The notes beneath the pieces were generated by a model. The model did no database searches and was not told the origin of the DNA. It saw only the letters and a program-made list of their open reading frames with translations. Position numbers and translations under genes: made by a program. A DNA stretch of 64,000 nucleotides from Clavibacter sp. VKM Ac-2872 (GTDB lineage Bacteria; Actinomycetota; Actinomycetes; Actinomycetales; Microbacteriaceae): contig NZ_JADKRR010000001.1 of NCBI RefSeq assembly GCF_015351105.1, forward strand, positions 62,001 to 126,000, given 5' to 3'. Of the stretch, positions 1 to 8,409 are shown in pieces; position 1 is the first letter of the stretch, and the number at the start of each line of letters is the position of its first letter.

Positions 1-2444
1 CGGTCGAGCCAGCGCGGCAGCCACCAGGCCGAGCGGCCGAGCAGGTGCATGAGCGCGGGCATCAGCAGCATCCGCACCACGAACGCGTCGAGCAGCACGC
101 CGAACGCGAGGCCGAAGCCGATGGACCGGATGATGGTCGACTCCGAGAAGACGAACCCGCCGAACACCGACACCATGATGAGCGCCGCCGCCGTGACGAC
201 CGCGCGCCCCGCGCGGAAGCCCTGCACCACCGCGAGCCGCGCCTCGGCTCCGTGCACGTACGCCTCCCGCATGCCGCTGGCGAGGAACAGCTGGTAGTCC
301 ATGGCGAGGCCGAACAGGATCCCGACGAGGATCACCGGCAGGAAGCTCAGGATCGGGCCCGAGCTCTCGAGGCCGATGAGGCTCGCGCCCCAGCCGAACT
401 GGAACACCGCGACGATGAGGCCGTAGGTCGCGAACAGCGACAGCACGAACCCGCCGGTCGCGATCAGCGGCAGGAGGATCGAGCGGAACACCACGATGAG
501 GATCAGCAGCGACAGCCCCACGACCACGAGCAGGTAGAGCGGCAGCACCGCGGCCAGCGCCTCCGAGATGTCGATGTTCGTGGCCGCCTGCCCGGCGACC
601 CCGAGCGAGATGCCGCCATCGAGCTCGGGCAGCGCGCGGATGTCCTGCACCAGCTGCTCGGTCGACGCGCTGTTCGGCCCCTCCTGCGGGAGCACCTGGA
701 ACGCGAGCACGGTGTTGTCGTCGGTGTTCGCGACCGGGGCGACGGCCACCACGTCGTCGAGGTCGTGCAGCGCCTGCGCGACCTCGACCTGGGTGGCGAG
801 GAGGTCGCCGTCGGGGAGGCCCGCGGGCACGTCGGCGACCACGAGCAGCGGGCCGTTCGCACCCTCGCCGAACTCGTCGGCGACCGTGGTGAAGGCGCGC
901 TGGCTGGTGGATCCGGCCGGCTCGCTGGATCCGTCGGGCAGGCCCAGCCGCATCGACAGGCTCGGGATCGCGACGACGAGCAGGGCGACGATCGTGCCCA
1001 CGACCGTGAGCACGGCGCGCGCGTTCGACATGGGCTTCGGGGCCGTGCCGGCCTCCTGCGGTCGGGACGGGTCGGCGGCCGACGCCCGGGCGCGGTCGCG
1101 CTTCCGGAGCACGCGCCTGCCGGCGAGGCCGAGCACCGCGGGCGTCAGCGTGATGGCGACCAGCACGGCGACGAGCACGCAGACCGCGCCGACCGTGCCC
1201 ATCAGGGCGAGGAACGGCACGCCCGTGATGTTGAGGGCGAGGAGCGCGACGATCACGGTGGATCCCGCGAACACGACCGCCGTGCCCGACGTGCCGTTCG
1301 CGAGCCCGATCGACTCGCGCACGCCGGTGCCCGCGAGGAGCTGCTTGCGGTGCCGGTTCACGATGAAGAGGGAGTAGTCGATGCCGACCGCGAGGCCGAG
1401 CATCACGCCGAGCACCGGGGTCACCGACGCCATGTCGACGACGCCGGAGAAGGCGAGAGAGGCGGTGACGCCGACGCCCACGCCCACCACCGCGGTGACG
1501 ATGGGCAGCGACGCGGCGATGAGCGTGCCGAGCATCACGATGAGCACGATGGCCGCGAACACGAGGCCGACGACCTCGCCGACGCCGAAGATCTCGGGCA
1601 CGCCCTGCGCGAGGTCGGTCGCGAAGTCGACGCTCGTGCCGGCGACGGGCGCGTCCTGGAAGTGGGAGATGGCGTCCTGCTTGGTCTCCTCGGAGAGCTG
1701 GAGGCGCGGATCCGTGAACGACACGTTGACGATGGCCGTCGAGCCGTCCGCCGAGACGACGCCGATGCCGTCCGTGAGGCCGAGGAGCGTGCGGCCGAGC
1801 TCGGCCTGCTCGGCGCCCGACTCGAGCTGCGTGCGCGACGAGTCGACCGTGGACTGCTGCTGCTGGAGCGCCTGGGTCTGCTGGTCGAGCTGCGCCTGCT
1901 GCGCGTCGAGCGCGGCGATCTGCGCGGCGGGCGCGCCCGCGGTCACGGCCTGCTGGCGCGCGGCCGTGAGCTGCTGCTGGCCGGCGTCGAGCTGCGCCTT
2001 CCCGGCGTCGAGCTGCTGTTGCGCCTGGTCGAGCTGCGTGCGGCCCGCGGTGATCTGCGCGTCGCCGCTGGCGAGCTGCGCGGCCTGGTCGGCGCGCTGC
2101 TGGGTGACGGCGAACGGATCCACCACGCGCGCGACGCCCGGGAGGTCGCCCGCGCTCGTGGCGAGGGCCGAGATGTCCTGCTTCTGCTGGTCGGTGAAGG
2201 CCGACCCGTCGGTGGTCCGGTAGACGACCGTGCCGGTGCCGCCCGCGGTGTCGGGCAGCGTCTGGGCGAGCTCGTCGGTGACGGCGCCGGACGCGGTGCC
2301 GGGGATGTCGAAGCTGTTGCCGAGGGTGCCGGCGAACGCGAGGAACGCGCCCACGCCGATCCCGAGGATCACCACCCACGAGACGATCACGAGCCACGCG
2401 CGACGCGCGGCCATCGAACCGAGCCGGTACAGCACAGACGCCAT
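1..2444 (-). CDS. MMPL-family (RND superfamily) exporter, 3' end outside the window
   Basis: Membrane transporter of the MMPL/YdfJ type, expected to use the proton gradient to export lipids or hydrophobic compounds. About 814 codons are visible from the ATG at 2442-2444, which follows a GGGAGA ribosome site, and the frame runs open off the left edge. The N terminus has one membrane segment, then an extracytoplasmic domain with a Gln-rich coiled coil near residues 125-185 (repeated LDAGQQQL-type heptads), then a block of membrane segments (GVGVGVTASLAFSG, AVGIDYSLFIVNRHRK), a second loop and a second membrane block ending in FGLAMDYQLFLASG. This two-repeat layout is typical of the family. It is divergent from a TetR gene with an operator between them, so substrate-inducible expression is likely. 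Substrate unknown. Confidence 0.93.
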   Translation of the reverse strand, partial: MASVLYRLGSMAARRAWLVIVSWVVILGIGVGAFLAFAGTLGNSFDIPGTASGAVTDELAQTLPDTAGGTGTVVYRTTDGSAFTDQQKQDISALATSAGDLPGVARVVDPFAVTQQRADQAAQLASGDAQITAGRTQLDQAQQQLDAGKAQLDAGQQQLTAARQQAVTAGAPAAQIAALDAQQAQLDQQTQALQQQQSTVDSSRTQLESGAEQAELGRTLLGLTDGIGVVSADGSTAIVNVSFTDPRLQLSEETKQDAISHFQDAPVAGTSVDFATDLAQGVPEIFGVGEVVGLVFAAIVLIVMLGTLIAASLPIVTAVVGVGVGVTASLAFSGVVDMASVTPVLGVMLGLAVGIDYSLFIVNRHRKQLLAGTGVRESIGLANGTSGTAVVFAGSTVIVALLALNITGVPFLALMGTVGAVCVLVAVLVAITLTPAVLGLAGRRVLRKRDRARASAADPSRPQEAGTAPKPMSNARAVLTVVGTIVALLVVAIPSLSMRLGLPDGSSEPAGSTSQRAFTTVADEFGEGANGPLLVVADVPAGLPDGDLLATQVEVAQALHDLDDVVAVAPVANTDDNTVLAFQVLPQEGPNSASTEQLVQDIRALPELDGGISLGVAGQAATNIDISEALAAVLPLYLLVVVGLSLLILIVVFRSILLPLIATGGFVLSLFATYGLIVAVFQFGWGASLIGLESSGPILSFLPVILVGILFGLAMDYQLFLASGMREAYVHGAEARLAVVQGFRAGRAVVTAAALIMVSVFGGFVFSESTIIRSIGFGLAFGVLLDAFVVRMLLMPALMHLLGRSAWWLPRWLD

Positions 2445-2465
2445 GTCATCTCCCTCAGACTCTTC

Positions 2466-2486
2466 GACGATACGCTACGTCTCGTC
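2466..2486. promoter_or_regulatory. Probable TetR operator between the MMPL and TetR genes
   Basis: A 21-bp imperfect palindrome GACGA-N-ACG-N3-CGT-N-TCGTC lies in the 67-bp gap between the divergent starts. Both half-sites match at 8 positions. Its place and symmetry fit autorepression by the adjacent TetR protein together with control of the exporter. No binding evidence is available. Confidence 0.6.
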
Positions 2487-2511
2487 TAGTGTCGGGAGCT
2501 ACCCTGACCGG

Positions 2512-3090
2512 ATGAACGAGCACAGGTCCGGGCGGATCCGCAGCGAGGCGGCCCGCGAGGCGATCCTCGGCGCGACCGTGCGCCTCATCCACGCCGTCGG
2601 CTACGACCGCCTCACGATCGAGGGCGTCGCCAAGGAGGCCGGCGTCGGCAAGCAGACGATCTACCGGTGGTGGCCGTCGCGCGGCGCCCTCATCGCCGAG
2701 TGCATGACCGAGGGGCGGCTGATCCCGGTGGAGTTCGCCGTGCCCGACACGGGCGACCTCCTCGCCGACATCGAGCGCTGGCTCACCGGCGTGCTGGCCG
2801 TGCTCGACGCGCCGACCGGCGGCCCGCTCGTCCGCTCGCTCGTGTCGGCCGCCGCCGAGGACGCCGCCGTCGGCGACAGCCTGAGCGCGAGCCTCGGCGT
2901 CGACCGCGACCTGTCCGAGCGCCTGGCCTCGGGGATCCGCGCGGGCCAGCTCCCCGCCGACGCGCCCGTCGACGAGCTCGGCCAGGCGATCCTCGGCGTC
3001 ATCGTGCTGCGCGTGCTCGGCCGGCAGGGCGACCACGCGGAGAGCGTGACGCGGCTGGTGCGGTTCGTGCTGGGATCCCGCCGCGCCTAG
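2512..3090 (+). CDS. TetR/AcrR-family transcriptional regulator
   Basis: A 192-residue one-component repressor. The N-terminal HTH is clear (residues about 10-55: AREAILGATVRLIHAVGYDRLTI region, then VAKEAGVGKQTIYRWWPSRG, the recognition helix followed by the typical Y-W). The C-terminal ligand domain resembles TetR_C_11/16-type proteins. The frame stays open upstream to 2230, but the ATG at 2512 fits the usual TetR N terminus and keeps the gene clear of the exporter. It is divergent from the MMPL gene, so it probably represses that exporter. Its stop codon overlaps the stop of the convergent LysE gene within CTAG. Confidence 0.92.
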   Translation: MNEHRSGRIRSEAAREAILGATVRLIHAVGYDRLTIEGVAKEAGVGKQTIYRWWPSRGALIAECMTEGRLIPVEFAVPDTGDLLADIERWLTGVLAVLDAPTGGPLVRSLVSAAAEDAAVGDSLSASLGVDRDLSERLASGIRAGQLPADAPVDELGQAILGVIVLRVLGRQGDHAESVTRLVRFVLGSRRA

Positions 3091-3725
3091 GCCGGCGCCG
3101 GCGCCTCGACCGCGAGCTTCACGCCGACCGCCCCGAGGAGCCCGCCGGTGGCCCAGCGCTGCCAGCGCATCCAACGGGGTCGGCCCCGCAGGAACACGGC
3201 GATCGAGCCCGCCGCGAGCACGAGCCCGGAGTTCACCGCGAGGCTCACCAGGATCTGCACCGCCCCGAGCTGGAAGCCCTGCGCGACGACGTCGCCGGCG
3301 CTCCGGTCGACGAACTGGGGGATGAGCGCGAGGTACATGATCGCGGCCTTCGGGTTGAGCAGGTTCGTCACGAGGCCCATGCGGAAGAGCTTCGCGGTGG
3401 AGTCGCGCGGCAGGTCGCGCGTGTCGAAGACGGACGCGCCGCCCGGGCGCAGCGTCGAGTACGCGAGCCACAGCAGGTAGGCCGCGCCGGCCACCTTGAG
3501 CCCCGTGTAGAGCCACGGCACCACGACGAAGACCGCGGCGAGTCTGACGTTCGCCATGGTCATGTAGACGACGAAGCCCACCCCGGTGCCGGCCAGCGAG
3601 ACGAGCCCCGCGCGACGGCCCTGGCTGATGCTGCGCGAGACGAGGTACATCATGTTCGGACCCGGCGTGAGGACCATGCCGAGGGTGACGAACACCATGG
3701 CGGATGCGGCGGTCAGGGTGATCAT
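3087..3725 (-). CDS. LysE/RhtB-family amino-acid exporter
   Basis: A 212-residue inner-membrane exporter with about six membrane segments. The diagnostic N-terminal motif is TPGPNMMYLVSRSISQG at about residues 19-35, followed by AGLVSLAGTGVG. The loop LLNPKAAIMYLALIPQF near residue 120 is also typical of RhtB/LysE proteins. The ATG at 3725 was chosen because GAGGAGG lies 8 bases upstream; the frame is open further upstream but without a ribosome site. It likely exports an amino acid or analogue. No linked regulator is seen. Confidence 0.93.
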   Translation of the reverse strand: MITLTAASAMVFVTLGMVLTPGPNMMYLVSRSISQGRRAGLVSLAGTGVGFVVYMTMANVRLAAVFVVVPWLYTGLKVAGAAYLLWLAYSTLRPGGASVFDTRDLPRDSTAKLFRMGLVTNLLNPKAAIMYLALIPQFVDRSAGDVVAQGFQLGAVQILVSLAVNSGLVLAAGSIAVFLRGRPRWMRWQRWATGGLLGAVGVKLAVEAPAPA

Positions 3726-3828
3726 CCAGGTGTCCTCCTCGCGGGTGGGCGGCGGGTCGTCCGCGGCCGGGAGCACCAGCTTGCCGCATGCGCGGAGCGC
3801 GGAGCGGGGTCTGGCGCGCGCCCGGTCC

Positions 3829-4686
3829 TCACCCGTACGTGTAGAACCCCTCGCCCGACTCCACGCCGAGCTTGCCCTTCTCGATGTACTCGCTCTTGAG
3901 GTGCGCCGCCCACGCCTGCGCGCCCGGGTCGTCGCTCGCCGCGGAGATCGCGTATGCGGTGCGGAGGCCGATGACGTCGAAGAGCTGGAACGGGCCGAGG
4001 GGCGCGCCGGTGGCGATGCGCCAGGTGGTGTCGACCGTCTCCGGCTCCGCGACCTCCGTGAGCACGAGGCCCGCGGCCGCCCCGAGCAGGGGCACGAGGA
4101 GCGAGTTGAGCACGTAGCCCGGCTGCTCCTTCTTCAGCGGGATCGGGACCATGCCGATCTCCTCCGCGAACGCGACGACCCGGTCGAACACCTCGGGCGA
4201 CGTGCGCTCCGTTCCCATGATCTCGGCCGTGTTCTGCCGCCACACGTGGTTCGCGAAGTGCAGCGCGAGGAAGCGGTCGGGGCGGCCGGTGGAGTCGGCG
4301 ATCGCGCTCGGCAGGAGCGTCGACGAGTTGGTGGCGAAGACCGTGCGCTCCGGGGCGGCCTCGGCGATGCGGCGGTAGACGTCCTGCTTGAGGTCGAGGC
4401 GCTCGGGGACGGCCTCGATCACGAGGTCGGCGGCGGCGACGGAGGCGGCGAGATCACTCGTGAGCGTGATCCCCGCGGCCGCGGCGGTCGCGGACTCCCG
4501 CGTCTCCTCGCCGGACTCGGACACGAACTGCGCGACGATCGCATCGAGCCGTCCGCGCGCGGCCTCGAGCGCGGCGTCGTCCACGTCGTAGCTGGTCACG
4601 GTCTTCCCGTGGTTCGCTGCCTGGAACGCGATCTGCGCGCCGAGCACCCCCGCGCCGAGGACGGTGACGTTCGCGAATGCGGGCAT
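3829..4686 (-). CDS. 3-hydroxyacyl-CoA dehydrogenase family protein
   Basis: A 285-residue NAD-dependent dehydrogenase expected to oxidise 3-hydroxyacyl-CoA. The Rossmann motif GAGVLG is at residues 11-16, with an acidic residue (YDVDD) ending the second strand. A catalytic-loop sequence LHFANHVWR replaces the more common HFFNP form, so the exact substrate may differ from short-chain hydroxyacyl-CoA. The second domain starts at about residue 180 (QPGYVLNSLLVPLLGAA). AAGGAG lies 7 bases before the ATG. It is a single gene, divergent from the PAP2 gene, with no other beta-oxidation gene nearby. Confidence 0.88.
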   Translation of the reverse strand: MPAFANVTVLGAGVLGAQIAFQAANHGKTVTSYDVDDAALEAARGRLDAIVAQFVSESGEETRESATAAAAGITLTSDLAASVAAADLVIEAVPERLDLKQDVYRRIAEAAPERTVFATNSSTLLPSAIADSTGRPDRFLALHFANHVWRQNTAEIMGTERTSPEVFDRVVAFAEEIGMVPIPLKKEQPGYVLNSLLVPLLGAAAGLVLTEVAEPETVDTTWRIATGAPLGPFQLFDVIGLRTAYAISAASDDPGAQAWAAHLKSEYIEKGKLGVESGEGFYTYG

Positions 4687-4899
4687 GGGTGACTCCTTCG
4701 TCGGCGCTTCCCGGCGGCGGGTGGATCCCGGCGCCGGCCCTCTCAGCGAAGCACCGGGCGCAGCGCGGCGGCCGGCCCGTGCGGGGAGCGGACATGCCGG
4801 CCGGCCCGATCCGTCTCGCCCCGATCCGACCCGGCCGTCTCCCGAGTCGCATCGGTAGGTTCGACGGGCGGGACCTTCCGCCGAGCGCGAGGATCCCGT

Positions 4900-5745
4900 A
4901 TGAGCGACACCCCCCGGCACACGCCGTTCGACCCCCTCGACCCCGCCGACCAGGGCGTCGAGGGCGAGCTCCGCCGCGACCGCTACCTCGGCGCCCGCGA
5001 CCTCACCCGCTGGGCGACGCCGGTCGGCCGCGCGCTGGTGCGGCTCGTGCAGCGGATCGTGCGGGCGCTCGGGCCGTACGCCGCCCTCGTGATCACCCTG
5101 CTGGTGGGCCTCGTGCTCGCGTTCGGCCTCTCCGCGATCGCCGCGCAGGTCTACGACAACGTCACCGACGCCGACGGGGTCGCCGGCCTCGACAAGCCGC
5201 TGCTCGCGTTCATGATCAGCATCCGCACGCCGTGGCTGAACGACGCGGCCACCGCGTACACCGACGTCGCGGGCGTCGTGGTCATGCCGATCATCGCGGT
5301 GGTGACGATGCTGTTCTTGTGCCTCCGGCGGCGCTCGTGGACGCCGGTCATCCTCGTGCTCGCGGCCGGCGGCGGATCCCTGCTGCTCACGATCGCGGGC
5401 AAGGACATCATCGACCGCGCCCGCCCCGCCCTCGCCGACGCGGTGCCGCCCTACGAGACCTCGCCGTCGTTCCCGAGCGGCCACACGCTGAACGCGGTCG
5501 CGATCGCCGGGATCCTCGCCTACCTGCTCCTCCTCCGCCAGCACCGCCGCGCGACCCGCGTCCTCTCGATCACGGTGGCTGTGGTCTTCGCCGTCACCAT
5601 CGGCGCCACCCGCGTGTACCTCGGCCACCACTGGTTCACGGACGTGCTGGCCGCCTTCTTCCTCGGCGGCGCGTGGCTGGCGCTGGTGATCACGGCGCAT
5701 CGGCTGTATCTGTCGGCGCGGCGGCCGGAGAGCGCAAACTGCTGA
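4900..5745 (+). CDS. PAP2-family membrane phosphatase
   Basis: A 281-residue integral membrane phosphatase of the lipid phosphate / undecaprenyl-diphosphate phosphatase type. All three catalytic motifs are present: K168-x6-R175-P176 (KDIIDRARP), P192-S-G-H195, and R238-x5-H244-x3-D248. About six membrane segments surround them, with a charged 50-residue cytoplasmic N terminus. It probably removes phosphate from a lipid phosphate at the outer membrane face. A diverged, broken copy of its middle and rear part lies at 6877-7073, beyond the low-GC gene pair, so the last codons here may have been altered when that insert arrived. Confidence 0.93.
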   Translation: MSDTPRHTPFDPLDPADQGVEGELRRDRYLGARDLTRWATPVGRALVRLVQRIVRALGPYAALVITLLVGLVLAFGLSAIAAQVYDNVTDADGVAGLDKPLLAFMISIRTPWLNDAATAYTDVAGVVVMPIIAVVTMLFLCLRRRSWTPVILVLAAGGGSLLLTIAGKDIIDRARPALADAVPPYETSPSFPSGHTLNAVAIAGILAYLLLLRQHRRATRVLSITVAVVFAVTIGATRVYLGHHWFTDVLAAFFLGGAWLALVITAHRLYLSARRPESANC

Positions 5746-5908
5746 TAATAGTTTTCCCGAAGTTTGCATAGCCCCAGAAGTGGGCGGTGCTTCGGCGTGC
5801 GTTTGGTAGCGTGACATTCAATCGGCTAGTAGCTTGACAGCCATACCTAGGCGTCGTCTTGCCACGACCGCCACCCCCGTGGTTATCAAAAGCACCGAGG
5901 AGGCGCGC

Positions 5909-6439
5909 TTGAAGCTAACTAAGGCCGAAAAAGAGCAACTGACAAAGACGTTAGATTGCACGGCTACGGAACTCAAGCGAGAGCTACAAAAGTTTTCTGC
6001 TGCAGCCGAAGAAGAGTACGTGAGGATGATCCTCGGCCAAAGAATATTTACCCGAGGCCAAGATGTTCGAGAATACCGCTTATTCCTGATGATTCGTCAC
6101 GTGTTCGGCGACAGGCTCCCGACCGAACAAGAGATCAGTAGCCTTTTCCAGACCACCACCACTCAGAGTCGCTCACTTCTTCGGGCGGTGATGTCGAAGT
6201 ATCAATATGAGCTTCAGTCGTCAATCGAAATGACGCTCCGCGCAGTGCTCGATGATGCCCAGTATGACGACTACTCGGGAAAGCGCACTATTACGATTGA
6301 TTCGGAAAGCGTGGTAGAGGCTCTAAATCGACGCATCGCCTCGGTCGACGGGACCCTCCCTCAGATTGTTCGCGCGAAGAACACTGTCACGACTTACGAA
6401 ATAGCGGAAAGCGCATACGATGGGCTTACACAAGAATGA
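5909..6439 (+). CDS. Unrecognised soluble protein of a low-GC two-gene module
   Basis: I do not recognise this gene. The frame is open from a TTG at 5834, but the TTG at 5909 has a near-perfect GAGGAGG about 5 bases upstream and gives 176 residues. Composition is visibly lower in GC and codon use differs from the flanks (ATA, TTA and AGA-type codons), which suggests recent transfer. The N terminus is charged and helical (KAEKEQLTKTLDCTATELKR). Residues about 65-105 (LPTEQEISSLFQTTTTQSRS) resemble a helix-turn-helix of the GntR sort, a weak similarity. No signal or membrane segment. It overlaps the next gene by ATGA, so the two products are likely coupled in translation and function. Confidence 0.7.
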   Translation: MKLTKAEKEQLTKTLDCTATELKRELQKFSAAAEEEYVRMILGQRIFTRGQDVREYRLFLMIRHVFGDRLPTEQEISSLFQTTTTQSRSLLRAVMSKYQYELQSSIEMTLRAVLDDAQYDDYSGKRTITIDSESVVEALNRRIASVDGTLPQIVRAKNTVTTYEIAESAYDGLTQE

Positions 6440-6849
6440 TCTTAAATAGCGATCTCTTAAGTGCAGCGGCCCTTGCATTGGCGGCCTTAGCCGTATTTTA
6501 CGGTCTGTGGGGTCCAGAGTTAGCGAATACTCTGACGCTCGTCAGGGCGCAACACGTAAAGGACAGGGGCAAGGAGATCGCGCGGATCCGTTTGGCTCTG
6601 CGATCTCGCGCACTACCCCTTGCCCTCGCGAACTTTGTGGTTGCCGTTATTCTTCTCCCGCCCGTGGCAATGGTTGTCGTTGGCGGCTTCCATAATGTAC
6701 TGCGGCTGGGGTGGGCTAGTTTTTTAGAATACCGGGCTGATGAGGCGCTGTTCATAGTTGTATGGATACTTATCTGCGGACTTATGGCAATGAGTGCAAA
6801 AACGTGTCTTGCGTTGCGCAAGCGCGACAAAGAGTTCCGGTCTCCCTAG
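6436..6849 (+). CDS. Unrecognised three-segment membrane protein coupled to the gene before it
   Basis: A 137-residue protein with three clear hydrophobic segments: about residues 8-28 (SAAALALAALAVFYGLWGPE), 60-85 (ALANFVVAVILLPPVAMVVV) and 105-125 (LFIVVWILICGLMAMSAK). Between the first two is a basic amphipathic stretch (KDRGKEIARIRLALRSR). The start ATG overlaps the stop of the soluble gene (ATGA), a strong sign of coupled translation. GC is low as in its partner. A soluble protein paired with a small membrane protein beside a SIR2-like gene resembles the build of some phage-defence modules, but no family match is visible and function is unknown. Confidence 0.7.
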   Translation: MILNSDLLSAAALALAALAVFYGLWGPELANTLTLVRAQHVKDRGKEIARIRLALRSRALPLALANFVVAVILLPPVAMVVVGGFHNVLRLGWASFLEYRADEALFIVVWILICGLMAMSAKTCLALRKRDKEFRSP

Positions 6850-6876
6850 CAAAGTTGATCTGACGTTGTCGGTGTT

Positions 6877-7073
6877 TCAATCATTGCTGTGGTGATGATG
6901 CTGGTCCTTGCGGTGCAGTGCGACTGGAGGAGCCGTCACGGTGATTCCCGAGCGCCCAAGCGTTGAACGCTGTTGCGATCACCGGGCTCCTCGCGTAGCT
7001 CCTCCTCCCGCACATCTCGACTGTTGTGGACGTGGCCGTACTCTTCGCCGTCACCATCGTGGCTGTAACTGAC
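6877..7073 (+). pseudogene. Degraded PAP2 fragment (diverged copy of 4900-5745)
   Basis: Nucleotides about 6879-6946 align with about 5287-5352 of the intact PAP2 gene, and about 6951-7073 align with about 5472-5610. The roughly 120 bp between, which encode the KX6RP motif, are missing. The PSGH region is damaged (CCCGAGCGCCCAAGC) and an in-frame TAG follows. The stretch GTACTCTTCGCCGTCACCATC is nearly identical to the intact gene, while the rest has drifted. It lies in the same orientation as the intact gene on the far side of the low-GC pair. It could be a displaced end of the original PAP2 gene or the rest of a tandem paralogue. Confidence 0.75.
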
Positions 7074-7125
7074 GACCAGCCGGCCTGCGGTGATTGAGGC
7101 GGGGCCCGCTAGGGGATCACGCGGA

Positions 7126-8259
7126 CTAGGCCAGGTAGGCCCGCCATTCGGGCGTGTCCTGGAGGCCGTTCGCGCCGGTCCTGCAGACCGTCAGCCAGCT
7201 CGAGGGATCGCCGTCGTCAGCACCCCACCCGAACGCGCGATGGATCTCGACGTCCGTGGGGACCGGACCATGGGTGACTACGAGGACGGTGGCTTTCTCC
7301 TGCAGATCGAGGAAGCGGGCACTCAACATCCGGTTGATCGGCTCGTCGCGGAACGAGTAGCCGATGACAATCCAGTGCGTGGCCGAGTCGAGCCCCGCCC
7401 CGAACACCTCGTAGGCGAGGTTGTAGGGATACTCCCTCACATGCTGGGCCTTGTCACGGGGGTTCGCCAGCACGACTGTCGGTCGGACGTTCGTGGTGCG
7501 CTCGCGGACGGCTCGCCACTGCTCCTCGTCGTCCAGGATCTCCTTCGGGATTTTCGCGTAGATGTTCTCCTGCTTGTTCTCCCAGTACGTGAGGGATCCA
7601 TGCAGGTGCAGCAGGTTTACGCGCCAGTCGATCGGGAAGTCCGCGGCGGTGCGGCGCAGCGCCTTCACCTCGCGCGTCCTGTTGTCGTCGAAGGCGACGC
7701 GCACCGACTTGCGACCGTCCGCGAGGTCGGCGACTTGGCGGTCCTGGCACACGTGCAGCAGCGCGGCGAGCAGCAGTGTGTCGTAGTTCAGGTTCCCGAA
7801 GGCGACCTTGCCCGGGAACGCCTTCAGGATCGCGGTGACCAGGGCGTGCAACTCCGCTGCCTTCTCGAATTCCGCGTGAGTCCGTTCGCAGATCACCTCC
7901 AGCACGTGCGATACACCGTTGTCGCGCACCTGCCCGGCGAAGGAGGCGACCCGACGGATGGCGTCGCGCAGCTCCTCGTCCATCGGGCTCGTCAGCGTGG
8001 CGAGGGTCTCCAGCGTGCCGAGCGTGCGGGACTCCGTGCCGAAGGCACCGACCAGGTGCTCGAAGTCCTCCGCGCTCGTCACCCCGTCGGGGAGGGCGTT
8101 CTCGGCGATCTCCTTCATCGCTGCGACGACGTCGTCTCCGTCCGCCGTCTCTATGCGCCTCATGACCTCCTCGGTGATGCTGCGGAGCTCCAGCTCGGGG
8201 TTGAAGGCGATGGACAGCCCGTTCCCGACCAGTACCGCGACGTCATCGTGCTGTCCCAT
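7126..8259 (-). CDS. Stand-alone SIR2-like protein (DUF4917-like), probable NAD-using effector
   Basis: A 377-residue soluble protein with the core motifs of the SIR2-like Rossmann fold: VGNGLS at residues 11-16 (nucleotide-binding loop), LNYD at 157-160, HLHGS at 218-222 with the likely catalytic His, and GYSF at 300-303. SIR2-like domains of this class act in several phage-defence systems as NAD-degrading effectors. No second subunit (HerA, Argonaute or TIR protein) is adjacent, so this is either a single-protein system or works with the low-GC pair at 5909-6849. The ATG at 8259 was chosen because it puts the GNG motif about 11 residues from the N terminus, as usual. The upstream in-frame extension is Pro/Arg-rich and not protein-like. 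Confidence 0.8.
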   Translation of the reverse strand: MGQHDDVAVLVGNGLSIAFNPELELRSITEEVMRRIETADGDDVVAAMKEIAENALPDGVTSAEDFEHLVGAFGTESRTLGTLETLATLTSPMDEELRDAIRRVASFAGQVRDNGVSHVLEVICERTHAEFEKAAELHALVTAILKAFPGKVAFGNLNYDTLLLAALLHVCQDRQVADLADGRKSVRVAFDDNRTREVKALRRTAADFPIDWRVNLLHLHGSLTYWENKQENIYAKIPKEILDDEEQWRAVRERTTNVRPTVVLANPRDKAQHVREYPYNLAYEVFGAGLDSATHWIVIGYSFRDEPINRMLSARFLDLQEKATVLVVTHGPVPTDVEIHRAFGWGADDGDPSSWLTVCRTGANGLQDTPEWRAYLA

Positions 8260-8409
8260 TGCGGGTCCCGTCTCTCGGATGCGAGCCGGACGGACGCCGG
8301 CGACGCGAGAAGCCTGGGGCGATGCCGACGCGGGTGTCAACGGACACGAGAACGTTGCGCGTCGTCCCGTCGCTGCGCTAGGAGCCCACGCGTGTGCGAC
8401 GGTGGATCC

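Noticed and set aside
1900-2100. Tandem repeat of GAGCTGC-type units in the MMPL gene
   Set aside because: It is the coding sequence of the Gln-rich coiled coil, not an independent DNA repeat.
45-2489. 814-codon open frame on the plus strand opposite the MMPL gene
   Set aside because: Its product is a His/Arg/Asp-rich low-complexity chain without domains, the usual antisense shadow in high-GC DNA. The minus-strand frame gives a clean MMPL protein.
5834-5908. N-terminal extension of the low-GC soluble gene from the TTG at 5834
   Set aside because: No ribosome site precedes it, whereas the TTG at 5909 has GAGGAGG at good distance.
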